DNA of 64,000 nucleotides, taken from Streptomyces sp. NBC_00878. Lineage in GTDB: Bacteria; Actinomycetota; Actinomycetes; Streptomycetales; Streptomycetaceae. Location of the stretch: NCBI RefSeq assembly GCF_026341515.1, contig NZ_JAPEOK010000001.1, positions 9,052,001 through 9,116,000 on the forward strand, written 5' to 3'. The translations under genes were made by a program, and so were the position numbers. The notes under the pieces are model-generated. The model worked only from the letters and a program-made list of their open reading frames with translations, did not search any database and was not told the origin of the DNA. Position 1 is the first letter of the stretch. Every line of letters begins with the position of its first letter. This document shows, piece after piece, positions 1-8,860 of the stretch.

Positions 1-848
1 GCGGCGGCCAGCACCGGGAAGAAGATCCCGCGCGCGACGGCCCGTTCCAGGTCCTGTACGAGCGTCTTGAAGTCGAGTTCCTCGCCGCCGAGGTAGCGCT
101 CCATGAGGGTCTCGTCCTCGCTCTCGGCGATGATCCCCTCGATCAGCCGGTTGCGGGCCTCCTCGATGAGCGGCAGCTGCTCGGGGCCCGGCTCGGACTC
201 CTTGCGCTCCCCGGACGAGTAGTCGAACAGCCGTTGCGACAGGAGCCCGATCAGACCCGTCACGGGCGCGTGCCCGTCAGGACCCTGCGGGCCGTGCAGC
301 GGCAGGTACAGCGGCAGTACGGCGTCGGGGTCGTCGGCCCCGAAGGCCGCCGCGCAGATCCGCGTCATCTCGTCGAAGTCCGCTCTGGCCGCCTCCAGGT
401 GCGTGATCACGATGGCCCGCGGCATACCGACCGCCGCGCACTCCTCCCACACCATGCGCGTCGAGCCGTCCACCCCGTCCGAGGCCGAGACAACGAAAAG
501 GGCCGCGTCCGCCGCTCGCAGACCGGCCCTCAACTCGCCGACGAAATCGGCGTATCCAGGGGTGTCGAGAATGTTGATCTTGTATCCGTCCCAGCCGACG
601 GGTACCAGGGAGAGCTGCACCGAGCGCTGCTGCCGGTGCTCGATCTCGTCGTAGTCGGAGACGGTGCCGCCGTCCTCCACACGGCCCGCCCTGTTCACCG
701 CTCCCGCCGTCAGCGCGAGAGCCTCCACCAAAGTCGTCTTGCCCGATCCGGAGTGGCCGACCAGCACCACATTCCGTACGGACGCGGGGTGGTCGGCCGC
801 CGTAGCCCTGCCGGCGGCTCCGGGATGTGCGTTCGCCTTGTCGCCCAT
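1..848 (-). CDS. elongation factor G-like protein (EF-G2 type), 5' part, runs off the window
   Basis: The visible 282 codons are the N-terminal GTPase part of a translation-factor GTPase of the EF-G family. The protein begins MGDKANAHPG and shows a P-loop GHSGSGKTT (about residues 34-42), a switch-II motif DTPGYADF and a family-typical GTPase core. The position of the guanine-specificity motif NKxD reads THLE, and the switch region is short; this is the pattern of actinobacterial EF-G2 paralogues rather than the main EF-G (fusA). Mycobacterial EF-G2 is reported to bind but hardly hydrolyse GTP. The start is the ATG at 848, preceded on the minus strand by GGGAGG. The gene is divergent from the PIM operon. 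Paralogue assignment is by motif; the role in this organism is inferred. Confidence 0.85.
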   Translation of the reverse strand, partial: MGDKANAHPGAAGRATAADHPASVRNVVLVGHSGSGKTTLVEALALTAGAVNRAGRVEDGGTVSDYDEIEHRQQRSVQLSLVPVGWDGYKINILDTPGYADFVGELRAGLRAADAALFVVSASDGVDGSTRMVWEECAAVGMPRAIVITHLEAARADFDEMTRICAAAFGADDPDAVLPLYLPLHGPQGPDGHAPVTGLIGLLSQRLFDYSSGERKESEPGPEQLPLIEEARNRLIEGIIAESEDETLMERYLGGEELDFKTLVQDLERAVARGIFFPVLAA

Positions 849-1121
849 GATCCTGCCTCCCGTGCACGGTGAGGTCACTGTGGGCGCGGACGCGCGGCGC
901 CGCGTGCGGTGGCGGCTCCGATGACGCCCGCGGTGTCTTCGAGCTTTGCACTCGTGTCACGGTGCGTCCATACAACGGACGTGATCGCGCCGTCCCCCGT
1001 TGTCATCAGGACGTGACCCGGGGCGCGGGTGCCCGACCGTCGCACACGCGCACGCGTGGCTACGATGGGCCAGCCGGTGGCCAGCAGGGGCCGCCCGGCC
1101 ACACCGACCCTCGGGAAGGCC

Positions 1122-1883
1122 ATGCTGAACAAGTACGCGCGTGCATTCTTTACGCGTGTCCTCACACCGTTCGCCGCGTTTCTCATCCGCCGGGGGGTGA
1201 GTCCCGACACGGTCACCATCCTGGGCACGGCCGGAGTGATCGCGGGAGCGCTGGTCTTCTTCCCCCGGGGAGAGCTCTTCTGGGGCACGATCGTGATCAC
1301 GCTCTTCGTGTTCTCGGACATGGTCGACGGCAACATGGCACGCCAGCTGGGCCGCTCCAGCCGCTGGGGCGCCTTTCTCGACTCCACGCTCGACCGGGTC
1401 GCCGACAGCGCGATCTTCGGCGGCTTCGCGCTCTGGTACGCGGGCGGGGGCGACGACAACGTCCTGTGCGCCGTCTCGATCTTCTGCCTGGCCAGCGGCC
1501 AGGTGGTGTCGTACACGAAGGCCCGCGGTGAGTCGATCGGGCTGCCCGTCGCCGTCAACGGCCTCGTCGAGCGCGCCGAGCGCCTGGTGATCTCGCTGGT
1601 CGCGGCGGGGCTCGCGGGCATGCACAAGTTCGGCGTGCCCGGCATCGAGATCCTGCTGCCCATCGCGCTGTGGATCGTCGCCGTCGGCAGTGTCGTCACG
1701 CTGATCCAGCGCGTCGTCACGGTCCGCCGGGAGGCCGCCGAGGCAGACGCCGAGGCCGCCGATTCGCCCTCTGGCTCCGCTTCCCCGTCCGGTTCCGGTT
1801 CCGCTTCCTCCTCCGGCTCCAACTCCAACGCCAACTCCGCCTCGTCGGACAACGCCGCGCAGAGCAGTGAGGCCACCCAGTGA
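1122..1883 (+). CDS. pgsA: phosphatidylinositol phosphate synthase (CDP-alcohol phosphatidyltransferase)
   Basis: Membrane enzyme joining CDP-diacylglycerol and inositol 1-phosphate to make PI-phosphate, the first committed lipid of the PIM pathway. The full CDP-alcohol signature is present: D66, D69-G70, A73-R74, G83, D87 and D91 with the exact family spacing. Several hydrophobic helices follow. The C-terminal ~45 residues are a Ser/Ala/Gly/Asn low-complexity tail outside the catalytic domain. A longer reading from 1029 is open, but homologues begin MLNKYARAFF, so the ATG at 1122 is chosen. First gene of a tightly coupled operon: its stop overlaps the next start by 4 nt. Substrate is assigned from the neighbouring PIM genes (established for actinobacteria), since the domain alone does not distinguish inositol-P from glycerol-P. 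Confidence 0.9.
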   Translation: MLNKYARAFFTRVLTPFAAFLIRRGVSPDTVTILGTAGVIAGALVFFPRGELFWGTIVITLFVFSDMVDGNMARQLGRSSRWGAFLDSTLDRVADSAIFGGFALWYAGGGDDNVLCAVSIFCLASGQVVSYTKARGESIGLPVAVNGLVERAERLVISLVAAGLAGMHKFGVPGIEILLPIALWIVAVGSVVTLIQRVVTVRREAAEADAEAADSPSGSASPSGSGSASSSGSNSNANSASSDNAAQSSEATQ

Positions 1884-2806
1884 GCGGTCTGAAGGGCCAT
1901 CTGACGTACGCGGCGTACGCCGCGGGCTGGGGGCTCGTCAAGAAACTCCCGGAGCCCGTCGCCGTACGCCTGGGCCGGACCATCGCCGACGTTGCCTGGA
2001 AGCGGCGCGGCAAGGGCGTACGACGCCTCGAATCCAACTACGCGCGCGTGCTGCCCGACGCGACCCCCGAGCGGCTCGCAGAGCTCTCCAGGGCCGGCAT
2101 GCGCTCGTATCTGCGCTACTGGATGGAGTCCTTCCGGCTGCCCGCCTGGAGCAGGGAGCGCATCAAGAGCGGCTTCGACCCGAAGGACGCCCACCACCTG
2201 ACCGAAGCGCTCGCCTCCGACAAGGGTGTCATCCTCGCGCTGCCGCACCTGGCCAACTGGGACCTCGCCGGGGCCTGGGTCACCACCAAGCTGGAGACAC
2301 CGTTCACGACGGTCGCCGAGCGGCTCGAACCGGAGAAGCTGTACGACCGGTTCGTCGCCTACCGCGAGAGCCTCGGCATGGAGGTCCTGCCGCACAGCGG
2401 CGGCACCGCGTTCGGCACGCTGGCCCGGCGGCTGCGCGACGGCGGCCTTGTCTGCCTGGTCGCCGAGCGCGATCTGTCCGCCTCCGGGGTCGAGGTCACC
2501 TTCTTCGGGGACGTGACCCGGATGCCCGCGGGCCCGGCGCTGCTCGCCCAGCAGACCGGTGCGCTGCTGCTGCCGGTGACGCTCTGGTACGACGACTCGC
2601 CCGTGATGCGGGGCCGGATCCATCCGCCTCTCGACATCCCCGAGTCAGGTACCCGGGCCGAGAAGACGTCTGTCATGACGCAGGCGCTGGCAGACGCCTA
2701 CGCCACGGGGATCGCCGACCATCCGGAGGACTGGCACATGCTCCAGCGCTTGTGGCTCGCCGACCTGGAGCCCCGCTCCGGGCCGGCCGAGGGGGAACAG
2801 CCGTGA
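1880..2806 (+). CDS. phosphatidylinositol mannoside acyltransferase (PatA type)
   Basis: LpxL-like acyltransferase of 308 residues that in actinobacteria transfers an acyl chain from acyl-CoA to the mannose of PIM on the inner face of the membrane. The catalytic HX4D box is visible as HLANWD (H123, D128), and a conserved Glu follows in LVAERD. No signal peptide is apparent, consistent with a peripheral membrane protein. The GTG start overlaps the upstream stop (GTGA) and the stop overlaps the pimA start, indicating translational coupling. The name patA is used in mycobacteria; I leave the symbol blank because Streptomyces annotation varies. Confidence 0.88.
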   Translation: MSGLKGHLTYAAYAAGWGLVKKLPEPVAVRLGRTIADVAWKRRGKGVRRLESNYARVLPDATPERLAELSRAGMRSYLRYWMESFRLPAWSRERIKSGFDPKDAHHLTEALASDKGVILALPHLANWDLAGAWVTTKLETPFTTVAERLEPEKLYDRFVAYRESLGMEVLPHSGGTAFGTLARRLRDGGLVCLVAERDLSASGVEVTFFGDVTRMPAGPALLAQQTGALLLPVTLWYDDSPVMRGRIHPPLDIPESGTRAEKTSVMTQALADAYATGIADHPEDWHMLQRLWLADLEPRSGPAEGEQP

Positions 2807-4020
2807 GAATCGGCATCGTCTGCCCGTACTCCTGGGACGTGCCCGGGGGAGTCCAGTTCCACATCCGCGATCTGGCGGACCACCTCATCGGCCTCGGGCA
2901 CCACGTGTCCGTCCTCGCGCCCGCCGACGACGACACCCCCCTTCCGCCGTACGTCGTCTCGGCGGGCCGCGCCGTCCCGGTGCCGTACAACGGGTCGGTC
3001 GCGCGCCTCAACTTCGGGTTCCTGTCGGCCGCGCGAGTGCGGCGCTGGCTGCACGACGGCACGTTCGACGTGATCCACATCCACGAACCGGCCTCGCCGT
3101 CCCTCGGCCTGCTGGCCTGCTGGGCCGCGCAGGGCCCGATCGTGGCCACCTTCCACACGTCGAACCCGCGGTCCCGGGCGATGATCGCCGCGTACCCGAT
3201 CCTGCAGCCCGCCCTGGAGAAGATCAACGCGCGCATCGCGGTGAGCGAGTACGCGCGGCGCACCCTCGTCGAGCACCTGGGCGGTGACGCCGTCGTCATC
3301 CCGAACGGCGTCGACGTGGACTTCTTCGCGAAGGCGGAGCCCAAGCCCGAGTGGCAGTCAGCAGGGGAGCCAAGCTCGGTCGCGGGCGGTGGTGGGAGCC
3401 GGGAGGGCGAGACGATCGGCTTCATGGGGCGCATCGACGAGCCCCGCAAGGGCTTGCCCGTGCTCATGAAGGCGCTGCCGAAGATCCTCGCCGAGCGGCC
3501 GGGGACCCGGCTCCTGGTCGCCGGGCGAGGTGACGAGAAGGAGGCCGTCGAGAAGCTCCCCGCGGAGCTGCGGTCGCGCGTCGAGTTCCTCGGCATGGTG
3601 AGCGACGAGGACAAGGCGCGGTTCCTTCGCAGCGTCGACCTGTACGTCGCGCCCAACACGGGTGGCGAGAGCTTCGGCATCATCCTGGTCGAGGCCTTGT
3701 CGGCGGGCGCGCCCGTGCTCGCCTCCGACCTCGACGCGTTCGCGCAGGTCCTCGACCAGGGCGCGGCCGGCGAACTGTTCGCCAACGAGGACGCGGACGC
3801 GCTGGCCGCCTCGGCGGTACGGCTGCTCGGCGACCCGCAGCGCCGCGCGGAACTGCGCGAACGGGGGAGCGCGCATGTGCGGCGCTTCGACTGGTCGACG
3901 GTCGGCGCGGACATCCTGTCCGTCTACGAGACGGTCACCGACGGCGCGGCGGCGGTCGCCGCCGAGGAGCCCGACGAGCCGGGCGGACTACTGGCCCGAC
4001 TCGGCCTGGCGCGGGACTGA
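2803..4020 (+). CDS. pimA: phosphatidyl-myo-inositol mannosyltransferase (GT4 family, PimA type)
   Basis: Cytoplasmic GDP-mannose-dependent glycosyltransferase that adds the first mannose to phosphatidylinositol. The 405-residue protein has two Rossmann halves: an N-terminal acceptor domain with the GGVQFH loop near residue 15 and the HIHEP and TFHTS strands, and a C-terminal nucleotide-sugar domain with GRIDEPRKG and the GT4 EX7E pair in GESFGIILVE. Between the halves sits a short Gly/Ser-rich segment (about residues 183-202) that looks inserted relative to the family. Start is GTG 2803 overlapping the acyltransferase stop (GTGA). Third gene of the PIM operon, fitting the pathway order. Confidence 0.9.
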   Translation: MRIGIVCPYSWDVPGGVQFHIRDLADHLIGLGHHVSVLAPADDDTPLPPYVVSAGRAVPVPYNGSVARLNFGFLSAARVRRWLHDGTFDVIHIHEPASPSLGLLACWAAQGPIVATFHTSNPRSRAMIAAYPILQPALEKINARIAVSEYARRTLVEHLGGDAVVIPNGVDVDFFAKAEPKPEWQSAGEPSSVAGGGGSREGETIGFMGRIDEPRKGLPVLMKALPKILAERPGTRLLVAGRGDEKEAVEKLPAELRSRVEFLGMVSDEDKARFLRSVDLYVAPNTGGESFGIILVEALSAGAPVLASDLDAFAQVLDQGAAGELFANEDADALAASAVRLLGDPQRRAELRERGSAHVRRFDWSTVGADILSVYETVTDGAAAVAAEEPDEPGGLLARLGLARD

Positions 4021-4138
4021 GGCTGGGCAGGGCTGAGGCTGTGCCGCGCCGAGATGGTGCGGGGCTGAGGCTGGGCGGGGCTGAGGCCTCGCGGGACTGA
4101 AACTGGTGTGGGACTGAGAGCCGGGAGGGCGCCGCATC
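4021..4138. repeat. degenerate GGGCTGAGGCTG-type repeats after pimA
   Basis: The 118-nt spacer after pimA holds about six imperfect copies of a 15-17 nt motif built on GGGGCTGAGGCT or GGGACTGA. No gene or clear terminator hairpin was seen. It looks like locally amplified sequence. Confidence 0.5.
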
Positions 4139-4483
4139 GTGCGGGAGTTGCGACACGTTCAGGAAGTACTTCAGGAAGTACTTCAGGAAGTGCCACAGGA
4201 GGCCGTCAGAAGCCCTCTGACGGCCGAGGAAGAGGCGCGCAGCCGCTCGGTGTTCGCCACCGAGATCGGCGCGACGCTGGCCCGCCAGGGGTGGGCCACT
4301 TTCCCCGCGCACACGCCGGAGGAGCGCATCCGGCTCTTCGCGGTCGCCCGGATCATCGAGCAGCGGCTGGGGTGCCGCGTCGAGGCCGTACCGGAAGACA
4401 TCTGTTCCATGCGGTTCACGCCGGCGGGAGCGGGACGGGATGACGGCCCCGCGGCGGAGGTATCCGGCCGGCCGAGCGGCTGA
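4139..4483 (+). CDS. small hypothetical protein with N-terminal LQEV repeat
   Basis: Putative 114-residue protein of unknown function. It starts at GTG 4139 with no strong Shine-Dalgarno (GGGAGGGCG lies 12-18 nt upstream). Residues 7-22 are a four-residue repeat (QEVL/QEVP) encoded by three near-identical 12-nt units at 4158-4193. The remainder (TAEEEARSRSVFATEIGATLARQGW...) looks like a normal amphipathic globular sequence with codon bias similar to neighbours, so at least residues 28-85 are likely coding. The true start could be downstream of the repeat. No signal peptide, membrane segment or recognised domain. The position between PIM and B6 genes gives no functional hint. Confidence 0.5.
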   Translation: MRELRHVQEVLQEVLQEVPQEAVRSPLTAEEEARSRSVFATEIGATLARQGWATFPAHTPEERIRLFAVARIIEQRLGCRVEAVPEDICSMRFTPAGAGRDDGPAAEVSGRPSG

Positions 4484-4541
4484 CCGGGGGTGGAGCCGGG
4501 GCCGCGACCGGCACCGCGGCGGTGGCGTCCGGGTGCGAAGG

Positions 4542-4781
4542 CGGGGCGCTGTCGGGTGTCCGAGGGCAATGGCGGGGCGCTGTCGTGGTGTCCGAGGGCG
4601 ATGGAGTGGCGGTTTTCGGTGCGTCTGGGCAGCTCAGCCGCTCATGGCCGGGCGGGCCGACGTTTAGCCGCTGATGGCCGGGCGGGCTGCCAGCGGGGCG
4701 CTGTCGTGGTGTCTGAGTGCGACGGGGTGGCGGTTTTCGGTGTGGCCAGGCAGCTCAGCCGCTGACGGCCGGGCGGGCCGA
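4542..4781. repeat. direct duplication of about 88 nt, period 121 nt
   Basis: Two diverged copies, 4573-4660 and 4694-4781, share the order GGGGCGCTGTCGTGGTG, GTGGCGGTTTTCGGTG, CAGCTCAGCCGCT and CCGGGCGGGCCGA. A third partial copy of the first motif lies at 4542-4560. The 4484-4825 spacer otherwise shows no gene; short open frames here are repetitive and lack coding signs. Confidence 0.7.
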
Positions 4782-4825
4782 TGCCGAAGCGGGCGGTTTC
4801 GGCCGCACGGGTAGCCTGTGCGCCC

Positions 4826-5371
4826 GTGACCTCCACACTGATCTGGATCGTGGTCGCCCTCGTGGCGATCGGCCTCTACCTGAGCTGGACCGCGGGCCGC
4901 CTCGACCGGCTGCACTCGCGGATCGACGCGGCCCGGGCCGCGCTCGACGCGCAGCTGCTCCGAAGGGCCTCGGTGGCACAGGAACTGGCCACCTCCGGAG
5001 TGCTCGACCCGGCCGCTTCGATCGTGCTCTATGAAGCGGCGCACGCGGCCCGCCAGGCCGAGGAGGACAACAGGGAGGTCGCCGAGAGCGACCTCAGCCA
5101 GGCGCTGAGGGCCGTCTTCGGAGAGGCCCAACAGGTCGAGGCGGTCCAGGCCGCCCCCGGAGGCGAGGACGCGGCGCGTGAACTCGCCCAGGCTGTCCGC
5201 CGGGTGCCGATGGCCCGGCGCTTCCACAACGACGCCGTACGGGCGGCCCGCGCCCTGCGTCGCCACCGCACGGTGAGCTGGTTCCGGCTGGCCGGGCACG
5301 CGCCGTTCCCCCTGGCCTTCGAGATGGACGACGAGGCCCCGGTCGCCCTCGCGGACCGCCCGGGGACGTAG
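4826..5371 (+). CDS. single-pass membrane protein of unknown function, LemA-like layout
   Basis: Protein of 181 residues: one N-terminal transmembrane helix (about residues 4-22, TLIWIVVALVAIGLYLSW) followed by a long helical cytoplasmic region starting AGRLDRLHSRIDAARAALDAQL. The layout of a short N-out membrane anchor followed by a coiled, Ala/Arg/Glu-rich bundle resembles LemA proteins, but I do not see a decisive LemA motif. Start is taken as GTG 4826, directly before the membrane helix; a reading from 4781 would add 15 unlikely residues. Neighbours are the PIM genes upstream and pdxST downstream; function is unknown. Confidence 0.75.
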   Translation: MTSTLIWIVVALVAIGLYLSWTAGRLDRLHSRIDAARAALDAQLLRRASVAQELATSGVLDPAASIVLYEAAHAARQAEEDNREVAESDLSQALRAVFGEAQQVEAVQAAPGGEDAARELAQAVRRVPMARRFHNDAVRAARALRRHRTVSWFRLAGHAPFPLAFEMDDEAPVALADRPGT

Positions 5372-5703
5372 TCCACGTCCACGCGCGCGTGGACCCCGAC
5401 GAAGCGCCCGACGGGCCACCGGCAAACCTCCCGGCCACGGAATCCGACGCCTCTGGTCGCAGACCCAACCCTTGGCCACAGACCGACCCCTGGTCACAGA
5501 ACCAACCCTCTGGCCACAGACCCGACTTCGCGGCCCGACCATGGGAGGCGCGCTGTTCACGGGAAACTCGCTGACCACGGGAAACGCGCCTGGAGGCCCG
5601 GAAAATGAGCCACCGCCTGCCCATTGGCCCTTGCAGTGGCCTGGTCCTCAAGCGTTTCCTCAGTGCTTGCAGAAACCCCTCTTTCACCGAGTGAGGTCAA
5701 CCC
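5372..5703. other. spacer upstream of pdxS with imperfect 19-21 nt repeats
   Basis: The 332-nt spacer contains four imperfect copies of a motif like CTGGTCACAGACCCAACCC between about 5451 and 5530, then two copies of CACGGGAAACKCGC near 5557 and 5577. It should also contain the pdxS promoter, but no confident -35/-10 pair was recognised. No coding signal. Confidence 0.55.
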
Positions 5704-6627
5704 GTGTCGAGCACGCTTTCCCACCCCGCCCAGCCCACCGAGACCCCTGCCACCGGCACCGCGCGCGTGAAGCGCGGCATGGCCGAGCAGCTCAAGGGCG
5801 GCGTGATCATGGACGTCGTCACGCCGGAGCAGGCGAAGATCGCCGAGGACGCGGGCGCCGTGGCCGTCATGGCCCTGGAGCGGGTGCCGGCCGACATCCG
5901 CAAGGACGGCGGCGTCGCACGCATGTCCGACCCGGACATGATCGAGGGCATCATCGAGGCGGTGTCCATCCCCGTGATGGCCAAGTCCCGCATCGGCCAC
6001 TTCGTGGAGGCCCAGGTCCTGCAGTCCCTCGGCGTCGACTACATCGACGAGTCCGAGGTCCTCACCCCCGCCGACGAGGTCAACCACTCCGACAAGTGGG
6101 CCTTCACGACCCCGTTCGTCTGTGGTGCCACCAACCTGGGCGAGGCCCTGCGCCGCATAGCCGAGGGCGCCGCCATGATCCGCTCCAAGGGCGAGGCCGG
6201 CACCGGCAACGTCGTTGAGGCCGTCCGTCACCTGCGTCAGATCAAGAACGAGATCGCCCGCCTGCGCGGCTACGACAACAACGAGCTGTACGCCGCCGCC
6301 AAGGAACTGCGTGCCCCGTACGAGATCGTCAAGGAGGTCGCCGAGCTCGGCAAGCTCCCGGTCGTCCTGTTCTCCGCCGGTGGTGTGGCCACCCCCGCCG
6401 ACGCCGCGTTGATGCGCCAGCTCGGTGCCGAGGGCGTCTTCGTCGGCTCCGGCATCTTCAAGTCCGGCGACCCGGCCAAGCGCGCCGCCGCCATCGTGAA
6501 GGCCACCACCTTCTACGACGACCCCAAGATCATCGCGGAGGCCTCCCGCAACCTCGGTGAGGCCATGGTCGGCATCAACTGCGACACCCTCCCCGAGGCC
6601 GAGCGCTACGCGAACCGTGGCTGGTAA
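5704..6627 (+). CDS. pdxS: pyridoxal 5'-phosphate synthase, lyase subunit PdxS
   Basis: Makes PLP from ribose 5-phosphate, glyceraldehyde 3-phosphate and ammonia supplied by PdxT, in a dodecameric cytoplasmic complex. The 307-residue TIM-barrel keeps the key residues: D37, K94 in MAKSRIGHF (first Schiff-base lysine) and K162 in SKGEAGTG (second lysine). Start is GTG 5704 with GAGTGAGG upstream. An N-terminal Ser/Thr/Pro tail of about 20 residues precedes the conserved [18 protein letters not shown]. Six nucleotides separate it from pdxT, so the two are surely cotranscribed. Confidence 0.97.
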   Translation: MSSTLSHPAQPTETPATGTARVKRGMAEQLKGGVIMDVVTPEQAKIAEDAGAVAVMALERVPADIRKDGGVARMSDPDMIEGIIEAVSIPVMAKSRIGHFVEAQVLQSLGVDYIDESEVLTPADEVNHSDKWAFTTPFVCGATNLGEALRRIAEGAAMIRSKGEAGTGNVVEAVRHLRQIKNEIARLRGYDNNELYAAAKELRAPYEIVKEVAELGKLPVVLFSAGGVATPADAALMRQLGAEGVFVGSGIFKSGDPAKRAAAIVKATTFYDDPKIIAEASRNLGEAMVGINCDTLPEAERYANRGW

Positions 6628-6633
6628 GCACCC

Positions 6634-7242
6634 ATGACCGACGCACCTGTCATAGGCGTCCTGGCCCTCCAGGGCGACGTACGGGAGCACCTCATCGCCC
6701 TGGCCGCGGCGGACGCCGTGGCCAGGCAGGTGCGACGCCCCGAGGAACTCGCCGAGGTCGACGGGCTCGTCATCCCGGGCGGCGAGTCCACCACCATCTC
6801 CAAACTGGCCGTCCTCTTCGGGCTGATGGAACCCCTCCGCGCGCGCGTGCGGGCCGGTATGCCCGTCTACGGCACCTGCGCGGGCATGATCATGCTCGCC
6901 GACAAGATCCTCGACCCGCGCTCGGGCCAGGAGACCGTCGGCGGCATCGACATGATCGTGCGCCGCAACGCCTTCGGACGCCAGAACGAATCCTTCGAGG
7001 CGACGGTCGACGTGAAGGGCGTCGAGGGCGATCCTGTAGAGGGCGTCTTCATCCGCGCTCCCTGGGTCGAGTCCGTGGGCGCGGAGGCAGAGGTGCTGGC
7101 CGAGCACGACGGTCACATCGTCGCCGTACGCCAGGGCAACGCGCTCGCCACGTCGTTCCACCCGGAACTGACCGGCGACCACCGCGTGCACGGCCTGTTT
7201 GTCGACATGGTGCGCGCGGACCGGACGGCGGAGTCCTTGTAG
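6634..7242 (+). CDS. pdxT: pyridoxal 5'-phosphate synthase, glutaminase subunit PdxT
   Basis: Class-I glutamine amidotransferase of 202 residues that releases ammonia from glutamine and channels it to PdxS. Features: [12 protein letters not shown] at the N terminus, the PGGEST loop, nucleophile C82 in YGTCAGM and the catalytic His-Glu pair in FHPEL near the C terminus. ATG start 6 nt after pdxS. A full-length, intact family member. Confidence 0.96.
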   Translation: MTDAPVIGVLALQGDVREHLIALAAADAVARQVRRPEELAEVDGLVIPGGESTTISKLAVLFGLMEPLRARVRAGMPVYGTCAGMIMLADKILDPRSGQETVGGIDMIVRRNAFGRQNESFEATVDVKGVEGDPVEGVFIRAPWVESVGAEAEVLAEHDGHIVAVRQGNALATSFHPELTGDHRVHGLFVDMVRADRTAESL

Positions 7243-7290
7243 GATCTCTGGCGTTCGTATCTGGATGGGTTACGCGAAGGAGACAGGCAG

Positions 7291-8043
7291 ATGTCCGGCC
7301 ACTCTAAATGGGCCACGACGAAGCACAAGAAGGCCGTGATCGACGCCAAGCGCGGCAAGCTCTTCGCGAAGCTGATCAAGAACATCGAGGTCGCGGCGCG
7401 CATGGGCGGCGTGGACCTGGACGGCAATCCGACGCTGTACGACGCCGTGCAGAAGGCGAAGAAGTCGTCGGTCCCGAACAAGAACATCGACTCCGCGATC
7501 AAGCGCGGCGGTGGACTTGAGGCCGGTGGCGCCGACTACGAGACGATCATGTATGAGGGCTACGGTCCGAACGGTGTCGCGGTGCTCATCGAGTGCCTCA
7601 CCGACAACCGCAACCGCGCCGCCTCCGACGTTCGCGTGGCCATGACCCGCAACGGCGGCTCGATGGCCGACCCCGGCTCCGTCTCGTACCTGTTCAACCG
7701 CAAGGGCGTCGTCATCGTCGCCAAGGGCGAGCTGTCCGAGGACGACGTCCTGGGTGCCGTGCTCGACGCGGGTGCCGAGGAGGTCAACGACCTGGGCGAG
7801 TCCTTCGAGGTCATTTCCGAGGCCACCGACCTGGTCGCGGTGCGCACCGCCCTCCAGGACGCCGGGATCGACTACGACTCGGCCGACGCCAACTTCGTCC
7901 CGACGATGCAGGTCGAGCTGGACGAAGAAGGCGCCAGGAAGATCTTCAAGCTCATCGACGCCCTCGAGGACAGCGACGACGTGCAGAACGTCTTCGCCAA
8001 CTTCGACGTGAGCGACGAGGTCATGGAGAAGGTCGACGCGTAA
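7291..8043 (+). CDS. YebC/PmpR family DNA-binding or ribosome-rescue regulator
   Basis: Protein of 250 residues with the invariant N terminus [14 protein letters not shown] and the [14 protein letters not shown] segment of the YebC/TACO1 family. In other bacteria members bind DNA next to recombination or quorum-sensing genes, and recent work links some to relief of ribosome stalling at polyproline; which applies here is unknown. Strong Shine-Dalgarno (GAAGGAG) sits ahead of ATG 7291. The yebC-ruvC-ruvA-ruvB order is conserved in many bacteria. A strong hairpin follows, so ruv genes may have their own promoter. Confidence 0.93.
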   Translation: MSGHSKWATTKHKKAVIDAKRGKLFAKLIKNIEVAARMGGVDLDGNPTLYDAVQKAKKSSVPNKNIDSAIKRGGGLEAGGADYETIMYEGYGPNGVAVLIECLTDNRNRAASDVRVAMTRNGGSMADPGSVSYLFNRKGVVIVAKGELSEDDVLGAVLDAGAEEVNDLGESFEVISEATDLVAVRTALQDAGIDYDSADANFVPTMQVELDEEGARKIFKLIDALEDSDDVQNVFANFDVSDEVMEKVDA

Positions 8044-8078
8044 CGCTGCCGCGAGCCGCATGGACTCGGATGGGCTCA

Positions 8079-8110
8079 ACGGGCCGACGGGACACACCCC
8101 GTCGGCCCGT
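8079..8110 (+). terminator. hairpin terminator after the YebC-family gene
   Basis: Perfect 13-bp stem ACGGGCCGACGGG / CCCGTCGGCCCGT with a 6-nt loop, followed by CGCTTT. Position 36 nt after the stop supports a terminator separating it from ruvC. Confidence 0.75.
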
Positions 8111-8194
8111 CGCTTTGCCGGGCGTTGCTGGCGGTCGTTGTCGGTGGCACCCGATAGCCTGCACAAACAGGCGATCGAGGGAGGGGGAGCCGGC

Positions 8195-8860
8195 GTGCGG
8201 GTACTGGGCGTTGACCCCGGGTTGACCCGGTGCGGAGTCGGTGTCGTCGAGGGCGTCGCGGGCCGGCCGCTCACCATGCTCGGCGTCGGGGTCGTACGCA
8301 CGCCCGCGGACGCGGAGTTGGGACAGCGACTCGTCGTCATCGAGCAGGGCATCGAGCGGTGGCTCGACGAGCACCGGCCCGAATTCGTCGCGGTGGAGCG
8401 GGTGTTCAGCCAGCACAACGTCCGTACGGTGATGGGCACGGCCCAGGCCAGCGCGGTCGCCATGCTGTGCGCGGCCCGGCGTGGGATCCCCGTGGCCCTG
8501 CACACGCCGAGCGAGGTGAAGGCCGCCGTCACCGGGCACGGCCGCGCCGACAAGGCCCAGGTCGGTGCCATGGTCACCCGGCTGCTCCGGCTGGACGCGC
8601 CCCCGAAGCCCGCCGACGCGGCGGACGCCCTCGCCCTCGCGATCTGCCACATCTGGCGCGCGCCCGCCCAGAACCGCCTGCAACAGGCAGTGGCGCAGAA
8701 CCGGCTCCAACAGGCCGCCGCCCTGCACGCCTCGAAAAACGCACCGAACCGCGTACCAAAGGGCGCACCGAACCACGCACAGAACGACGCTCCGCACCAC
8801 GCACAGAACAACGCACCGAAAACCGCAGAGAACCGTGCTCCGAAAGGCCGAACCGCATGA
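8195..8860 (+). CDS. ruvC: Holliday junction resolvase RuvC with unusual C-terminal tail
   Basis: Endonuclease that cuts Holliday junctions in the RuvABC complex. The four acidic catalytic residues are present at D7, E68, D141 and D144. Start is GTG 8195 behind GAGGGAGGGGGAG; longer readings add non-homologous residues. The core ends near residue 155 (ICHIWR); residues 156-221 form a repetitive tail: a duplicated AQNRLQQA block, then several copies of a His/Asn/Ala/Pro motif such as NAPNHAQ. Most RuvC proteins are about 160-190 residues, so this is an extension of roughly 30-50. The stop overlaps the ruvA start (ATGA). Confidence 0.94.
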   Translation: MRVLGVDPGLTRCGVGVVEGVAGRPLTMLGVGVVRTPADAELGQRLVVIEQGIERWLDEHRPEFVAVERVFSQHNVRTVMGTAQASAVAMLCAARRGIPVALHTPSEVKAAVTGHGRADKAQVGAMVTRLLRLDAPPKPADAADALALAICHIWRAPAQNRLQQAVAQNRLQQAAALHASKNAPNRVPKGAPNHAQNDAPHHAQNNAPKTAENRAPKGRTA

